64,000 nt of DNA from Solirubrobacteraceae bacterium (GCA_030447505.1 JAUJOT010000004.1:1-64000), one strand, 5' to 3'. Positions 7,736 to 17,022 are shown, numbered from the stretch's first letter. Notes: a model not told the origin generated them from the sequence alone. Made by a program: numbers and translations.

Positions 7736-9444
7736 CGCAGGGTGTCCGCGCGCTGGCGGCCGCACACCGCTGCGGCGAGCGCGCCGTGCGCGACACCGTC
7801 GAGGAGCTGATCGACGCACTCGACGCCGCACAGGACCGGGCGACCTGGATCAGTCGCGTGCCCGCCGAGGAGCTGCGAGCGCGCGCCGCCGAGCTGCAGG
7901 ACGGCCCCGCCGACCTTGCGCTGCTCGGCGTGCCATTCGCGGTCAAGGACAACATCGACGTCGCCGGACTGGCGACCACCGCCGCATGCCCCGACTTCGC
8001 GTACCTGCCGACGCGCACGGCCTTCGTCGTGCGAACGCTGCTGCAGGCCGGCGCGGTGCTCGTCGGCAAGACGAACATGGACCAGTTCGCAACCGGGCTG
8101 ACCGGCACGCGCACGCCGCACGGCGCGTGCGCGAGCGTCTTCAGTCGCGAGCACGTGTCCGGCGGCTCGAGCTCGGGCTCGACGGTCGCCGTCGCGGCCG
8201 GGATCGTGCCGTTCTCGCTGGGAACCGACACCGCCGGCTCAGGCCGCGTTCCGGCCGCCTTCAACGGCATCGTCGGCCTCAAGCCCAGCATCGGCCGATT
8301 GAGCTGCCGCGGCGTCCTGCCGGCCTGCCGCACGCTGGACTGCGTCTCGATCTTCGCGCGCGACGTCGCCGACGCCGCAGCCGTGCTCGCGGTCGCCGAC
8401 CGCTTCGACCCCGCCGATCCGTTCGCGCGTCGCCCGCCGGCGCCGCGAGACGGCCGCTGTCCGTCGCTGATCGGCGTACCGCGCGCGCAGGACCTCGCCG
8501 CGCTCGACGACCGATCGCGTGAGGTGTGGGAGGCCGCGTGCGCCCGCGCGGCGCAGGTTGCAGACGCCGTCGTCGAGATCGACCTCGAGCCGTTCCTCGC
8601 CGTCGCGCGGCTGCTCTACGAGGGTCCTTGGGTCGCCGAGCGTCACGCCGCCGTCGGCGACTTCCTCGAGCGCGAGCATGTCACGGCAGATCCCGTCGTG
8701 CGCGCGATCGTGCTGGCCGGCGCGACCGCGTCGGCGGTCGATGCGTTTCGAGGCCTGCACCGTCTGGCCGAGCTGCGGCGCGAGACGGAGCCTGTCTGGG
8801 AGCAGATCGATGCGCTGCTGCTGCCGACCGCCCCGACGCATCCGACGCACGCGGACGTCGCCGCCGATCCCGTCGGCGTCAATGCCCGCCTGGGCATCTG
8901 GACGAACTTCGTCAACCTGCTCGACCTCGCCGCGGTCGCGCTGCCCGCGGGATCGCACGACAACGGCCTGCCCTTCGGCGTCAGCTTCGTCGCGCCGGCA
9001 TGGAGCGAACCGTCGCTGCTGCGCCTGGCGGCGGCCTTCGAGGCCACCACCGCAGGGCCCACGATCGACATCGCCGTGGTCGGGGCGCACCTCTCCGGGA
9101 TGGCGCGCAACCACGAGCTGCTGGAACGCGGGGCGCGGCTCGTTCGGCGCACCCGGACGGCGCCCTGCTACCGGCTGTTCGCGCTCGACGACGGCAGCGG
9201 TCGCCCCGGCCTGCTGCGCGACAGGCGCGGCGGCGCGATCGAGATCGAGGTCTGGCGCCTGGACGCGGCGGCGCTGGGAAGCTTCGTCGCCGGCGTGGCA
9301 GCGCCGCTGACGATCGGCACGCTCGAACTCGAGGACGCCACGACGGTCCACGGCTTCCTGTGCGAGCCGTACGCGCTGCAGGACGCGCGCGAAGCGACCA
9401 GCTTCGGCGGCTGGCGCGAGTACCTGGCGTCGGCGGGGGCGTGA
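7732..9444 (+). CDS. atzF: Allophanate hydrolase
   Basis: A 570-residue amidase-signature enzyme that hydrolyses allophanate to two ammonia and two CO2. The catalytic Lys lies in VKDNIDVAG (~residue 64), the serines in GGSSSGS (~145) and TDTAGSGRVPA (~170). A C-terminal domain of ~125 residues, starting near MARNHELLERG, is the extra domain typical of allophanate hydrolases rather than simple amidases. The ATG overlaps the upstream stop (ATGA), so I chose it over upstream in-frame codons. This is the last step of the operon and supports a urea/guanidine carboxylation route. Confidence 0.92.
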   Translation: MTQGVRALAAAHRCGERAVRDTVEELIDALDAAQDRATWISRVPAEELRARAAELQDGPADLALLGVPFAVKDNIDVAGLATTAACPDFAYLPTRTAFVVRTLLQAGAVLVGKTNMDQFATGLTGTRTPHGACASVFSREHVSGGSSSGSTVAVAAGIVPFSLGTDTAGSGRVPAAFNGIVGLKPSIGRLSCRGVLPACRTLDCVSIFARDVADAAAVLAVADRFDPADPFARRPPAPRDGRCPSLIGVPRAQDLAALDDRSREVWEAACARAAQVADAVVEIDLEPFLAVARLLYEGPWVAERHAAVGDFLEREHVTADPVVRAIVLAGATASAVDAFRGLHRLAELRRETEPVWEQIDALLLPTAPTHPTHADVAADPVGVNARLGIWTNFVNLLDLAAVALPAGSHDNGLPFGVSFVAPAWSEPSLLRLAAAFEATTAGPTIDIAVVGAHLSGMARNHELLERGARLVRRTRTAPCYRLFALDDGSGRPGLLRDRRGGAIEIEVWRLDAAALGSFVAGVAAPLTIGTLELEDATTVHGFLCEPYALQDAREATSFGGWREYLASAGA

Positions 9445-9447
9445 GCC

Positions 9448-10554
9448 CTACGCGGGCGCGGGCGCCGCTGCCAGCGAGCGGTACGCGTCGGCGAGGCGCC
9501 TGACGCCCTCGTCTATGCGGTCGTTCGTGACGCCGGAATACGCGAGGCGCAGCGCGTTCTCGCCGCCCTCGAGCAGGAAGTCCGTGCCCTTGACGAACTG
9601 CACCCCGCGCTCGTTCGCCGCGGCGAGGAGCGCGTCGACGTCGGTGCCCTCGGGCAGCTCGAGCCACATGAAGTAGCCGCCCTCCGGAAGCGTGTAGCGC
9701 GCCTCGGGCAGGTGCTCCGCAAGCGCGGCGTCGAGCGTCGCGACGCGCTCGGCGAGCGCGCTCTTGACGGTCGCGATCGCGCCGTCGATCGCGCCCGACA
9801 CGCAGAACTCGTAGACGATCGACTGGGCGACCATGTTCGGCGAGATGTACGTGTTCGTCGCCAGCTTGGCGATCCGTGCGATGAGGTCGGCGGGGCCGAC
9901 GAGGTAGCCGACGCGGATGCCCGGGCAGACGGTCTTCGAGAACGACGAGGCGTAGACGACCGTGCCGCTCGCGTCCTGCTCGAGCATCGTCGGCAGGTCC
10001 TCGCCCTTGAAGCGGATGTGGCGGTACGGGTCGTCCTCGAAGATCAGGAAGTCCTTGCGGGCGGCCAGCGCCAGCAGGGCGCCGCGCTTGTCCTGTGAGA
10101 GCGTGTAGCCGGCCGGGTTCTGGAAGTTCGGGATGACGTGGGCGAGCTTCGGCACGGTCCCGCTCTCGACGAGCTCCGCCAGCGCGTCGACGTCGATGCC
10201 GTCGGTCTGGAGGTGGACCGCCCGCACGTCGGCACCGAGCCCGCGCAGGTTCAGCAGCGTGCGGTCGTAGGTCGGCTTCTCCACGACGACCGCATCTCCC
10301 GCGCTGACGACCGTCGCGAAGAGGAAGGCATCGGCCTGCATCGAGCCGTTCGTGACGAGGACCTGCGCCTCGTCGACGCCGTGCTGCTCGGCGATCCAGC
10401 GGCGCAGCGGCACGTAGCCGATGCTCGTCCCGTACGCGGTCGCGCCGCCGGGGTCGTTCGTAAAGGCGCGGGTCGCGGCGTCGCGCAGCCCCTCGACGTC
10501 GACGATGTCCAGCGACGGCGCGCCGCGCGCGAAGGAGATGGTGTCCGAGGCCAT
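9448..10554 (-). CDS. PLP-dependent aminotransferase (fold type I, 2-aminoadipate/MocR-like)
   Basis: A 368-residue class I/II aminotransferase without a DNA-binding domain. The PLP lysine is in SSFSKTVCPGIRVGY near residue 210; NFQNPAGYTLS and FEDDPYRHIRF are the usual cofactor-pocket motifs. The sequence resembles LysN/2-aminoadipate aminotransferases and the catalytic half of MocR regulators. It ends three bases from atzF in the convergent direction, with no visible terminator between them. Substrate is unknown. The ATG at 10554 begins MASDTISFARG, the expected N-terminus for this family. Confidence 0.85.
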   Translation of the reverse strand: MASDTISFARGAPSLDIVDVEGLRDAATRAFTNDPGGATAYGTSIGYVPLRRWIAEQHGVDEAQVLVTNGSMQADAFLFATVVSAGDAVVVEKPTYDRTLLNLRGLGADVRAVHLQTDGIDVDALAELVESGTVPKLAHVIPNFQNPAGYTLSQDKRGALLALAARKDFLIFEDDPYRHIRFKGEDLPTMLEQDASGTVVYASSFSKTVCPGIRVGYLVGPADLIARIAKLATNTYISPNMVAQSIVYEFCVSGAIDGAIATVKSALAERVATLDAALAEHLPEARYTLPEGGYFMWLELPEGTDVDALLAAANERGVQFVKGTDFLLEGGENALRLAYSGVTNDRIDEGVRRLADAYRSLAAAPAPA

Positions 10555-10611
10555 GTCCCGAAGATAGCGAGCGGGCGACCGACCGGTTCGAAGCCTGAGA
10601 GGCTTGCAGCG

Positions 10612-11280
10612 GTGCAACTGCTCGCCACCGAGCACGTCGCAGCGCTGCTCGTGACGGCCGCGCTGGCCGTCGCGGCGGCGCTTTTGCCGCGCGCGCGATC
10701 CGGCCGCTGGGTGGTGCCGGCATCGCGTGCGCTCGCGCTCATCATCCTTGCCGCGTACGTCACCGACCACGCGGTCGCGGCAGCGCGCGGCATCTGGTCG
10801 CTGCGGATCTACCTGCCCCTGCACCTGTCCGACGCAGCGACGCTCGCCGCGGTGCTCGCGCTGTGGTCTGCGCGGCGGCCGCTCGTCGAGCTGACGTACT
10901 TCTGGGGCCTGACCGGCTCGTTGCAGGCCACGCTCACGCCAGACCTCGGCCACACCTTCCCCGACGTCCTGTTCTTCACCTACTTCGTCACGCACGGCGG
11001 GGTCGTCGTGGCCGCGCTCCTGCTGGTCGTCGGGCGCGGGATCGTGCCGCTGCCGGGCGCCGTCACGCGCGCGTTCGCGGCGACCGTCGCGGTCGCCTCG
11101 GCAGCGGCCGTCGGCAGCATCGCGACAGGCGGCAACTACATGTTCCTGCGCCGCAAGCCCTCGGACTCGCTGCTGGACCTGATGGGTCCGTGGCCGTGGT
11201 ACATCGCCGCCGCGGCACTGCTCGCCGTGGCGATGTTCGCCGTGCTGGCGGCGCCGTTCGCCGCCCGCGAGCGGCGCTGA
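10612..11280 (+). CDS. YwaF/TIGR02206-family membrane protein
   Basis: A 222-residue protein with about six membrane helices. The segments LRIYLPLHLSDAATLAA, ELTYFWGLTGSLQATLTPD and GGNYMFLRRKP are characteristic of the YwaF (TIGR02206) family, whose function is not established. GTG 10612 is the first start ahead of the first helix. It is divergent from the aminotransferase, with a 57-bp gap, and convergent with the RecQ gene. Confidence 0.8.
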   Translation: MQLLATEHVAALLVTAALAVAAALLPRARSGRWVVPASRALALIILAAYVTDHAVAAARGIWSLRIYLPLHLSDAATLAAVLALWSARRPLVELTYFWGLTGSLQATLTPDLGHTFPDVLFFTYFVTHGGVVVAALLLVVGRGIVPLPGAVTRAFAATVAVASAAAVGSIATGGNYMFLRRKPSDSLLDLMGPWPWYIAAAALLAVAMFAVLAAPFAARERR

Positions 11281-11300
11281 TCATCCTCTGCGCGGGCGCT

Positions 11301-13385
11301 TCAGAACGCCGTCGCGAGCGCGAGCGGGAAGACGGGGCCCGAGCCGCGCCGGCGCAGCTGCCCGCCGACCATCGCGAGCGTCCAGCCGCTGAGGCGCAGG
11401 TCGTCGAGCAGCAGGCCGCCCTCCGGCGGCGGCTCGGCCGTGACCCGAAAGGCGCCGCGCACGTTCGCCGCCTGCAGCGCGGCGTTTGCCATCTCGCGCT
11501 GCGGCGGGCGCTCGCCGGTGCGCTGCAGCAGCGCGACGAAGGGGATCGCGAGCGACTCGGCGAGCCGGCGCGCGAGGTCGTCGACGACGCCGGGATGACG
11601 CGCGGACGGCACCGCGGCGATGTAGCGCACGGGCGGGTTCCAGGCGCGCACGAGCCGGTCGACGGCGTCGGCGAGCTCGTCGGAGAAGCGGCCCTCGCGC
11701 AGACCCGCCTGCACGACCGGCGCCCAGCCGCCGTCGCCCAGCCGCGCCAGCGCGCGTCCCTCCTCGACGACGAACTCGGCCGGGATCCTGCGCATCCGGC
11801 CCTCGGCGTCGGGCGCCATCTTCTTCGCGTCGAGCCTGAGCGGCTGCGAGCGCAGGTGGTCGATCGCCTCGCGTACGAGGCCCGCGTCGAGCGGGCCGTC
11901 GTAGCGCGGCGCGGTGCAGATCGAGCAGCGCCCGCAGTCGCGCGGCTCGGGATCGTCGAGCTCCTCCTGCAGCGCGCGCATCAGGCAGCGCCGGTCGGCG
12001 CCGAAGTTCGCCATCGTCGCCTGCTCGCGGCGCCGCAAGGCCGTGATGCGCTCGTAGCGCTCGGCGTCGTACGCCCAGTCGCTGCCGGGCTCGCGGACCC
12101 AGCGGCTGCCGTCGCGCGAGACCGCCCCTTCGACGTCGAGCACCTTCAGCATCGCGTCGATCCGGCCGCGGCCGAGGTTGACCATCGCGGTCAGCTCGGG
12201 CGTCGAAGCGCCCTCGGAACCGACCTCGTCGAGGTGCTCGAGGACGCGGTCGACGAGCTCGCGGCGCGGAAACGCCTGCTCGATGAAGAAGTCCTGGATG
12301 CGGCGATCCTCGCTGCCGCGCAGCAGCACGACCTCGGCGCGGTCGATCGCGCGGCCGGCGCGGCCGACCTGCTGGTAGTAGGCGATCACCGAGCCGGGCG
12401 CCTGGTAGTGCACGACGAAGCCGAGGTCGGGCTTGTCGTAGCCCATCCCGAGCGCGCTCGTCGCGACGACCGCCTTGAGGTCGTTGGCGAGCAGCCGGTC
12501 CTCGACGGCGATCCGCCGCTCGGTCTCGATCTCGCCGGTGTACGCCTCGGCGGCGACGCCGTGCGCGTTGAGCCAGTCGGCGACCTGCTCGGCGTCGCGC
12601 TTCGTCAGCGTGTAGACGATGCCCGAGCCCGGCAGCTCGTTCAGCCACGTCGCCAGCCAGGCGAGCCGGTCGGCCTGGCCGGGCAGCTCGACGACCTCGA
12701 AGCGCAGGCTCGAGCGCCCGAGCGGCCCGCGGTAGGCGACGAGCGGCGTGCCACTGCTGCCGCTGCTTGCGTTCCGCAGCTGCTCCTCGACGTCTGCGAC
12801 GACGCGGTCGTTGGCGGTCGCCGTCGTGCACAGCACGCCGACGCCGTCGGGCAGCCGCTCGAGCATGTCGGCGATCCGGCGGTAGTCCGGGCGGAAGTCG
12901 TGGCCCCAGTCTGAGATGCAGTGCGCCTCGTCGACGACGAGCAGGCCGACGCGCTGCGCGAACGCCGGCAGCATCTGGGCGCGGAACTGCGGGTTGTTCA
13001 GCCGCTCGGGGCTGATCAGCAGCAGGTCGACCGCGTCTGCATCGAGCAGTGCGCAGATCTCGTCCCAGGCGTCGCGGTTGGTCGAGTTGACCGTGTGAGC
13101 GCGGATCCCGAGCCGCTGCGCGGCGGCGATCTGGTTGCGCATCAGGGCCAGCAGCGGCGAGACGATCAGCGTCGGCCCGGCGCCGCGCTCGCGCAACAGC
13201 GCCGTCGCGATGAAGTAGACCGCCGACTTGCCCCAGCCCGTGCGCTGCACGCACAGCACCCGCGCCCGATCCTCGACGAGATCGGCGATCGCCTCGAGCT
13301 GGTGCTCGCGGAAGGTGACGTCGGGACCCGCGAGCTCGTGCAGGAGCGCGGTGGCGCGGGTCGCGAGATCGGTCGTGACGGGCAT
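11301..13385 (-). CDS. recQ: RecQ-family ATP-dependent DNA helicase with phosphoribosyltransferase-like C-terminus
   Basis: A 694-residue superfamily 2 helicase. Motif I is TGWGKSA (~residue 48), motif II DEAHCISDWGHDFRPDY (~143) and motif VI YYQQVGRAGRAIDR (~318). A four-Cys zinc site follows (CLMRAL...CGRCSIC, ~435-462). No HRDC domain is seen. Instead the last ~120 residues (PVRYIAAVPSARHPG to the end, with LLLDDLRLSGWTL) look like a phosphoribosyltransferase fold, with the DD and loop of a PRPP site. This layout differs from E. coli RecQ and recurs in actinobacteria. ATG 13385 begins MPVTTD. Confidence 0.9.
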   Translation of the reverse strand: MPVTTDLATRATALLHELAGPDVTFREHQLEAIADLVEDRARVLCVQRTGWGKSAVYFIATALLRERGAGPTLIVSPLLALMRNQIAAAQRLGIRAHTVNSTNRDAWDEICALLDADAVDLLLISPERLNNPQFRAQMLPAFAQRVGLLVVDEAHCISDWGHDFRPDYRRIADMLERLPDGVGVLCTTATANDRVVADVEEQLRNASSGSSGTPLVAYRGPLGRSSLRFEVVELPGQADRLAWLATWLNELPGSGIVYTLTKRDAEQVADWLNAHGVAAEAYTGEIETERRIAVEDRLLANDLKAVVATSALGMGYDKPDLGFVVHYQAPGSVIAYYQQVGRAGRAIDRAEVVLLRGSEDRRIQDFFIEQAFPRRELVDRVLEHLDEVGSEGASTPELTAMVNLGRGRIDAMLKVLDVEGAVSRDGSRWVREPGSDWAYDAERYERITALRRREQATMANFGADRRCLMRALQEELDDPEPRDCGRCSICTAPRYDGPLDAGLVREAIDHLRSQPLRLDAKKMAPDAEGRMRRIPAEFVVEEGRALARLGDGGWAPVVQAGLREGRFSDELADAVDRLVRAWNPPVRYIAAVPSARHPGVVDDLARRLAESLAIPFVALLQRTGERPPQREMANAALQAANVRGAFRVTAEPPPEGGLLLDDLRLSGWTLAMVGGQLRRRGSGPVFPLALATAF

Positions 13386-13957
13386 CCGTTCACTGTAGGT
13401 CGCGGCCGGGCGCGATTCGGTCCCGTGGCGCCGCCAGGAGATCTCCGAACGCACCGGCAACCGGGGTCCGCGCGGTGGGTCTAGACGCCGGCACTGCGCT
13501 GGGAGCGACGGCGGGCGCACGTCAGACTGCTGCCTTCGTCGAGTAGGGGCAGTGTGGCGAGAGCCTCGCACCCGTCGAACGTGCGCCTCCGTGTCGAGGC
13601 TGTCGCGCAAACCCGCGCGAAACCGTTGCGCCGTCAACGGTGGGAATCGCAGCGGAAGAACGCGCGAAGCTGAGGGTGCTGTCCCATGAGGACGCCGGCG
13701 TAGACGCTCTGTTGAGCGGGTCGTCCCATCACAGATCATGCACCGGATTCACAACCGGTTTGTGCGACAGCCTCCGTCGAAGGGGGAAGTGAGGCTGGTC
13801 CCGGCGAGGCTACTCGTCCTGCCTCGAAGGAGGCGCCACGCCTCGTCGAGCGGTCCGCAACCAAGAGGCGCCGTCGACCTGGCAGGGAACGGGTGCCGCG
13901 CTGCCTCCCCGTTGAGCGGGAGCGCTCCTACCGGCCGTCTCGACGGTCGGGCAACGC
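13386..13957. other. No gene recognised
   Basis: The stretch after the RecQ start contains only short incoherent frames. It is GC-rich but without the codon bias of the surrounding genes, and holds no tRNA-like or repeat structure that I can see. It may contain the recQ promoter near 13390-13450. It opens the decayed segment that runs to 14890. Confidence 0.5.
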
Positions 13958-14110
13958 TCACGCCGCGTCAGGCTGAGCCGCCTGATGGGCGTCGGCGTCG
14001 GCGCAGAGCATGTTCTCGATCTGGCGCGCGGTCGAGTCGATCGCCTGGGCGAACTCGGTGACGGCCTCGAGTGCGCCCTTCCCTTCCCCCAACCGGCGAC
14101 ATACGGGATC
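13958..14110 (-). pseudogene. C-terminal protein fragment
   Basis: Reading leftward from about 14110 gives an open, well-biased tail containing ALEAVTEFAQAIDSTARQIE and ending ADAHQAAQPDAA at a TGA (13958-13960). It is closed upstream by an in-frame TGA and has no good start with a ribosome site. It reads like the end of a helical protein whose front is missing. I do not recognise the family. Confidence 0.3.
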
Positions 14111-14223
14111 GACTCACCGCCCACCTCGAGGCCGACGCTCGAGCTCGCGACGAAGGGCGTGGTTTTCTGGCTCGGTCGCGCGTGGGTTGGCGCACGCAGC
14201 TTGGCCGGCGTCGGTAACGGGTG

Positions 14224-14457
14224 TCACTCACGTGGCGAGCGTGCTTGGAGCAGCCCGTTTCGTACGATGTGCATGACGGTCGTGTTCTGCTCGTGCGACT
14301 CGCGTCTCCAGGGCTCGACGTAGCCCGCGCGGATGAAGTGGAAGAACGAGTCGGACTCGAGGTGCACCGCTCGCTCCGACCTGGCAGCGAGCAGCCGTGC
14401 GGTCGTCGTCTTCCCAGCACCGGGAGGTCCGGTGACGATGACGACGGAGTCGGGCAC
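14224..14457 (-). pseudogene. Truncated P-loop nucleotide kinase/phosphotransferase-like
   Basis: From GTG 14457 the frame starts with a textbook Walker A, VVIVTGPPGAGKTTTARLL, followed by HLESDSFFHFIRAGYVEPW and ESHEQNTTVMHIV, as in AAA-type small kinases related to chloramphenicol phosphotransferase. Family members are near 180-200 residues. Here the match ends after ~65 residues and the frame closes at residue 77 in unrelated sequence. The lid and C-terminal half are absent, so the gene is a truncated remnant. Confidence 0.7.
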
Positions 14458-14656
14458 GGAGCCGATCCTAGGCCGCGCGCTCACCTCGAGCGGCGTGGTC
14501 GCGATGCAAACGGGAGCTGCGTCGATGGGCCAGGCGCTCTTGCGTTGAAGCGGTCGGCAGCCCGCTGCCGGCCGGGCTCGCCGATAGTGACACGCCTTGG
14601 CAGGTGGACGGGTCGCCAATGGCCCGCAGCGGGCGGGCCCCACAGAGGAGGCCCTC

Positions 14657-14825
14657 ATGTCCAAGAAGCCGTCGCGCCGGTTGTCGGAGGCCGAGCGCGC
14701 GGAGCGCGCGGCGCCGCCACGACCGCGAGCGGCTGCAGAGGGCCGCGCATGAGCTGCTGTCCTCGGGCGGCTGGGTGCGCTGTGTGCAGGTGCGGGCGAT
14801 GTTGCGCGCAACGCACCGAAGCCGC
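14657..14825 (+). pseudogene. N-terminal remnant of an ArdC-like antirestriction protein
   Basis: A strong AGGAGG site precedes ATG 14657, which starts MSKKPSRRLSEAERAERA. That frame stops at 14752. A second frame continues the family pattern with RERLQRAAHELLSSGGW and then VRAMLRATHR before losing similarity. Together they match the start of ArdC/DUF1738 single-strand-DNA-binding proteins carried by plasmids and integrative elements, broken by at least one frameshift and truncated. I infer a relic of a mobile element. The family call is from memory of the motif pattern. Confidence 0.55.
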
Positions 14826-14890
14826 ACAGTGACAGCGGCGACGGGGGTTGCGCCCGTCGTCGGGGCACCTGACCGTTCACGCGCACGAAT

Positions 14891-16429
14891 CTACGCGGCG
14901 GGGACTGCTCCCGGTCGCCCGGCTTCCACCGCCCAACTCGTCAGGGTCCTCGCGGGCTCGCTGCTGTCGGCGGCCGCCGTGACGACCCGATAGTCCGACG
15001 TCCAGCGCTCGGGGGTGACCGTGCAGCGTACGTAGCCTCGGTGCGTGCCGTCGAAGAACTTTACGTGCGGGTTGGCGGGCACGGCCTGCGCGACCGCGCG
15101 CTCCCACGGGCAACCGGAGCTGATCGAGGTGCCGACGAACTCCGTGGCCAGCGTCGTCGAGGCCGGGTCGTCGAAGTCGGCCTTTAGGTCGTTGACCCAG
15201 CTCGAGTGCCAGTCGCCGGTGAGCACGACCGGGTTCGCGACACGGCTTGCGGCGATAAACTCGAGCAGCCGGTCGCGTGCGCCCGCGTAGCCGTCCCACT
15301 GGTCGTGGTTGACGCTCGCGCCCGGACCGGTGTCGTAGTCGAACTGCGCGACGATTGTCTGCTGGGCGAGCACGTTCCAGCGCGCGCGGGAGCGGGCGAG
15401 CCGTTCGAACAGCCACCGCTCCTGGGCAGCCCCGGTCATGGTCCGGTAAGGGTCGTCGGTGCGGGGGTCGCGCGGGCCGGCCGGGAAGGCGTCGTCGAGC
15501 TGGTCGGAGCGGTACTGGCGCGTGTCGAGAACGCTGAAGTCCGCGAGATCGCCGTACGACAGGCCGCGGTAGAGCAGCATGTCGGGGCCTTTGGGCCGCT
15601 GGGGGCGGCGCAGCGGCAGGTGCTCGTAGTAGGCCTGAAAGGCCGCGGCGCGCAGCTGCAGGAAGCGCCCGGGCTCGTTGCTCGGCTCGCCGTCGGGCTG
15701 CGAGGCGTCGGCGGCCCAGTTGTTCTCGATCTCGTGATCGTCCCAGGTGACGACGAAGGGAAACCGGGCGTGGGCCGCCTGCAGGTCGGGTGAGGTCTTG
15801 TAGCGCGCGTGGAGAATCCGGAAGTCGGCGAGGCTTTCGGTATTGCGCGCCTCGTAGATGTAGTCGCCGACGTGCACGACGAGTTCCAGGTCCTCTTCGG
15901 CCATCGTGCGGTAGGCCGCGTACGGGCCGCCGACCCAGGCCTGGCAGGACGCAAGGGCAAACCGCAGCTGATCGGTGGGACCGGACGGCGCGGTGCGCGT
16001 TCGCCCGACGGGGCTGACCTCGCCCCCGGCGACGAACCGGAAGAAGTACTCGCGGCCCGGCTCGAGCCCGTCGACCTCAACGTGCACCGAGTGGCCAAGC
16101 TCAGGGACCGCCGGCGAGCGTCCTGCTGCCACGCGCCGGCGGAACGCCTCGTCATCGGCGACCTCCCAGCTCACCGCGAGGCGTCGTTCGGGCATCCCGC
16201 CGTGGCCGTCGTCGGCCAGCGGATCCGGCGCCAACCGCGTCCACAGCACGACCCCGGTGGGGCGCGGATCGCCCGACGCCAGCCCCAGCGCGAACGGGTA
16301 CGCCGTAAAGCGCGGACGCGCCAGCGCGGGCGCCTGCGAGACCCCCGCGGCCGCCGCCCACAACGCCCCCGTCCCGAGCGCCGCCTCACCCAGCAGCTGT
16401 CGCCGACTGACCTGCCTCATCATCCCCAC
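14891..16429 (-). CDS. phoD: Tat-exported alkaline phosphatase D family protein
   Basis: A 512-residue PhoD-type phosphodiesterase/phosphatase. A twin-arginine leader (VSRRQLLGEAALGTG) sits at residues 8-22, followed by an Ala-rich hydrophobic stretch. An N-terminal fibronectin-like part (ASGDPRPTGVVLWTRL) leads into the metallophosphatase core: HVGDYIYEARN near 190, WDDHEIENNWAAD near 228 and LTGDWHSSW near 400 are the metal-ligand motifs. Export folded with Fe/Ca cofactors fits the Tat leader. It probably releases phosphate from esters outside the cell. No Pho box is evident upstream. Confidence 0.92.
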   Translation of the reverse strand: MGMMRQVSRRQLLGEAALGTGALWAAAAGVSQAPALARPRFTAYPFALGLASGDPRPTGVVLWTRLAPDPLADDGHGGMPERRLAVSWEVADDEAFRRRVAAGRSPAVPELGHSVHVEVDGLEPGREYFFRFVAGGEVSPVGRTRTAPSGPTDQLRFALASCQAWVGGPYAAYRTMAEEDLELVVHVGDYIYEARNTESLADFRILHARYKTSPDLQAAHARFPFVVTWDDHEIENNWAADASQPDGEPSNEPGRFLQLRAAAFQAYYEHLPLRRPQRPKGPDMLLYRGLSYGDLADFSVLDTRQYRSDQLDDAFPAGPRDPRTDDPYRTMTGAAQERWLFERLARSRARWNVLAQQTIVAQFDYDTGPGASVNHDQWDGYAGARDRLLEFIAASRVANPVVLTGDWHSSWVNDLKADFDDPASTTLATEFVGTSISSGCPWERAVAQAVPANPHVKFFDGTHRGYVRCTVTPERWTSDYRVVTAAADSSEPARTLTSWAVEAGRPGAVPAA

Positions 16430-16755
16430 CGCCTAGCGCGAAGTGTGCGTTTGATCCCGTCGCTACAGGAGCAGATGGTGGCGCCGCACCGCCCGGTCGT
16501 TGTGAAGGAGTGGTGACACCCGTCGTCGCAATGAAACGAGGTGAGGCACGCGGGTCCGAGCGCAGGGTGGTCATGTGCGACACCGCCGAGCCGGCTGACG
16601 TCGGCGCGAAGGCTGCCACGTGAGGTGCTGCAATGTCCTCCGGCTGCCCCTTTCCATGCGCGGCGGCCGCGAAGCGGGCCGGCGTATGCCGCTGCCTGTC
16701 GTCGTCCCGAGCGGAAGCGATGCGTGGCGCTTCCCGGGCTCATTACGATGGACCC
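16430..16755. other. Spacer between phoD and ydeI-like gene
   Basis: A divergent spacer of 326 bases with no gene. A possible -10 (TACGAT, 16744-16749) lies 7 bases before the GTG of the next gene, which would make that transcript leaderless. No clear -35, hairpin or Pho-type direct repeat is seen. Confidence 0.35.
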
Positions 16756-17022
16756 GTGAGTGGCCAGAGCGTGCTCGGTGGGGTGGTGCATGAACTACCC
16801 GCGGACCTCGGTGAGGCGCTGCTCGCCAACGCGACGGCACTCGATGCCTGGAACGACATCACGCCATTGGCCCGCAACGAGTTCATCTGCTGGGTCGAGG
16901 ATGCCAAGCAGGAGACCACCCGGGCGCGGCGCATTCGGCGGACCCAGGAGGAGCTGGAGGAAGGCCAGCGCCGACCTTGCTGCTGGCCGGGGTGCAAGCA
17001 CCGCGAGCGCACAGGGAAGTAG
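16756..17022 (+). CDS. YdeI/OmpD-associated (OmdA) family small protein
   Basis: An 88-residue protein. LLANATALDAWNDITPLARNEFICWVEDAKQ followed by the basic TRARRIRRTQEEL is the signature of the YdeI/OmpD-associated family, linked elsewhere to bacteriocin and peptide resistance. A Cys-rich tail (PCCWPGCKHRE) ends it. GTG 16756 is chosen because the family similarity begins soon after; there is no ribosome site, consistent with a leaderless message from a TACGAT -10. The role here is unknown. Confidence 0.7.
   Translation: MSGQSVLGGVVHELPADLGEALLANATALDAWNDITPLARNEFICWVEDAKQETTRARRIRRTQEELEEGQRRPCCWPGCKHRERTGK

Noticed and set aside
13738-14124. Several short open frames on both strands as small genes
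   Set aside because: None has proper codon bias, a ribosome site or a recognisable motif; they overlap one another in a decayed segment.
16748-16759. Three-codon ATG-TGA overlap before the YdeI-like gene
   Set aside because: Too short to separate from chance. A leaderless GTG start after TACGAT explains the region as well.
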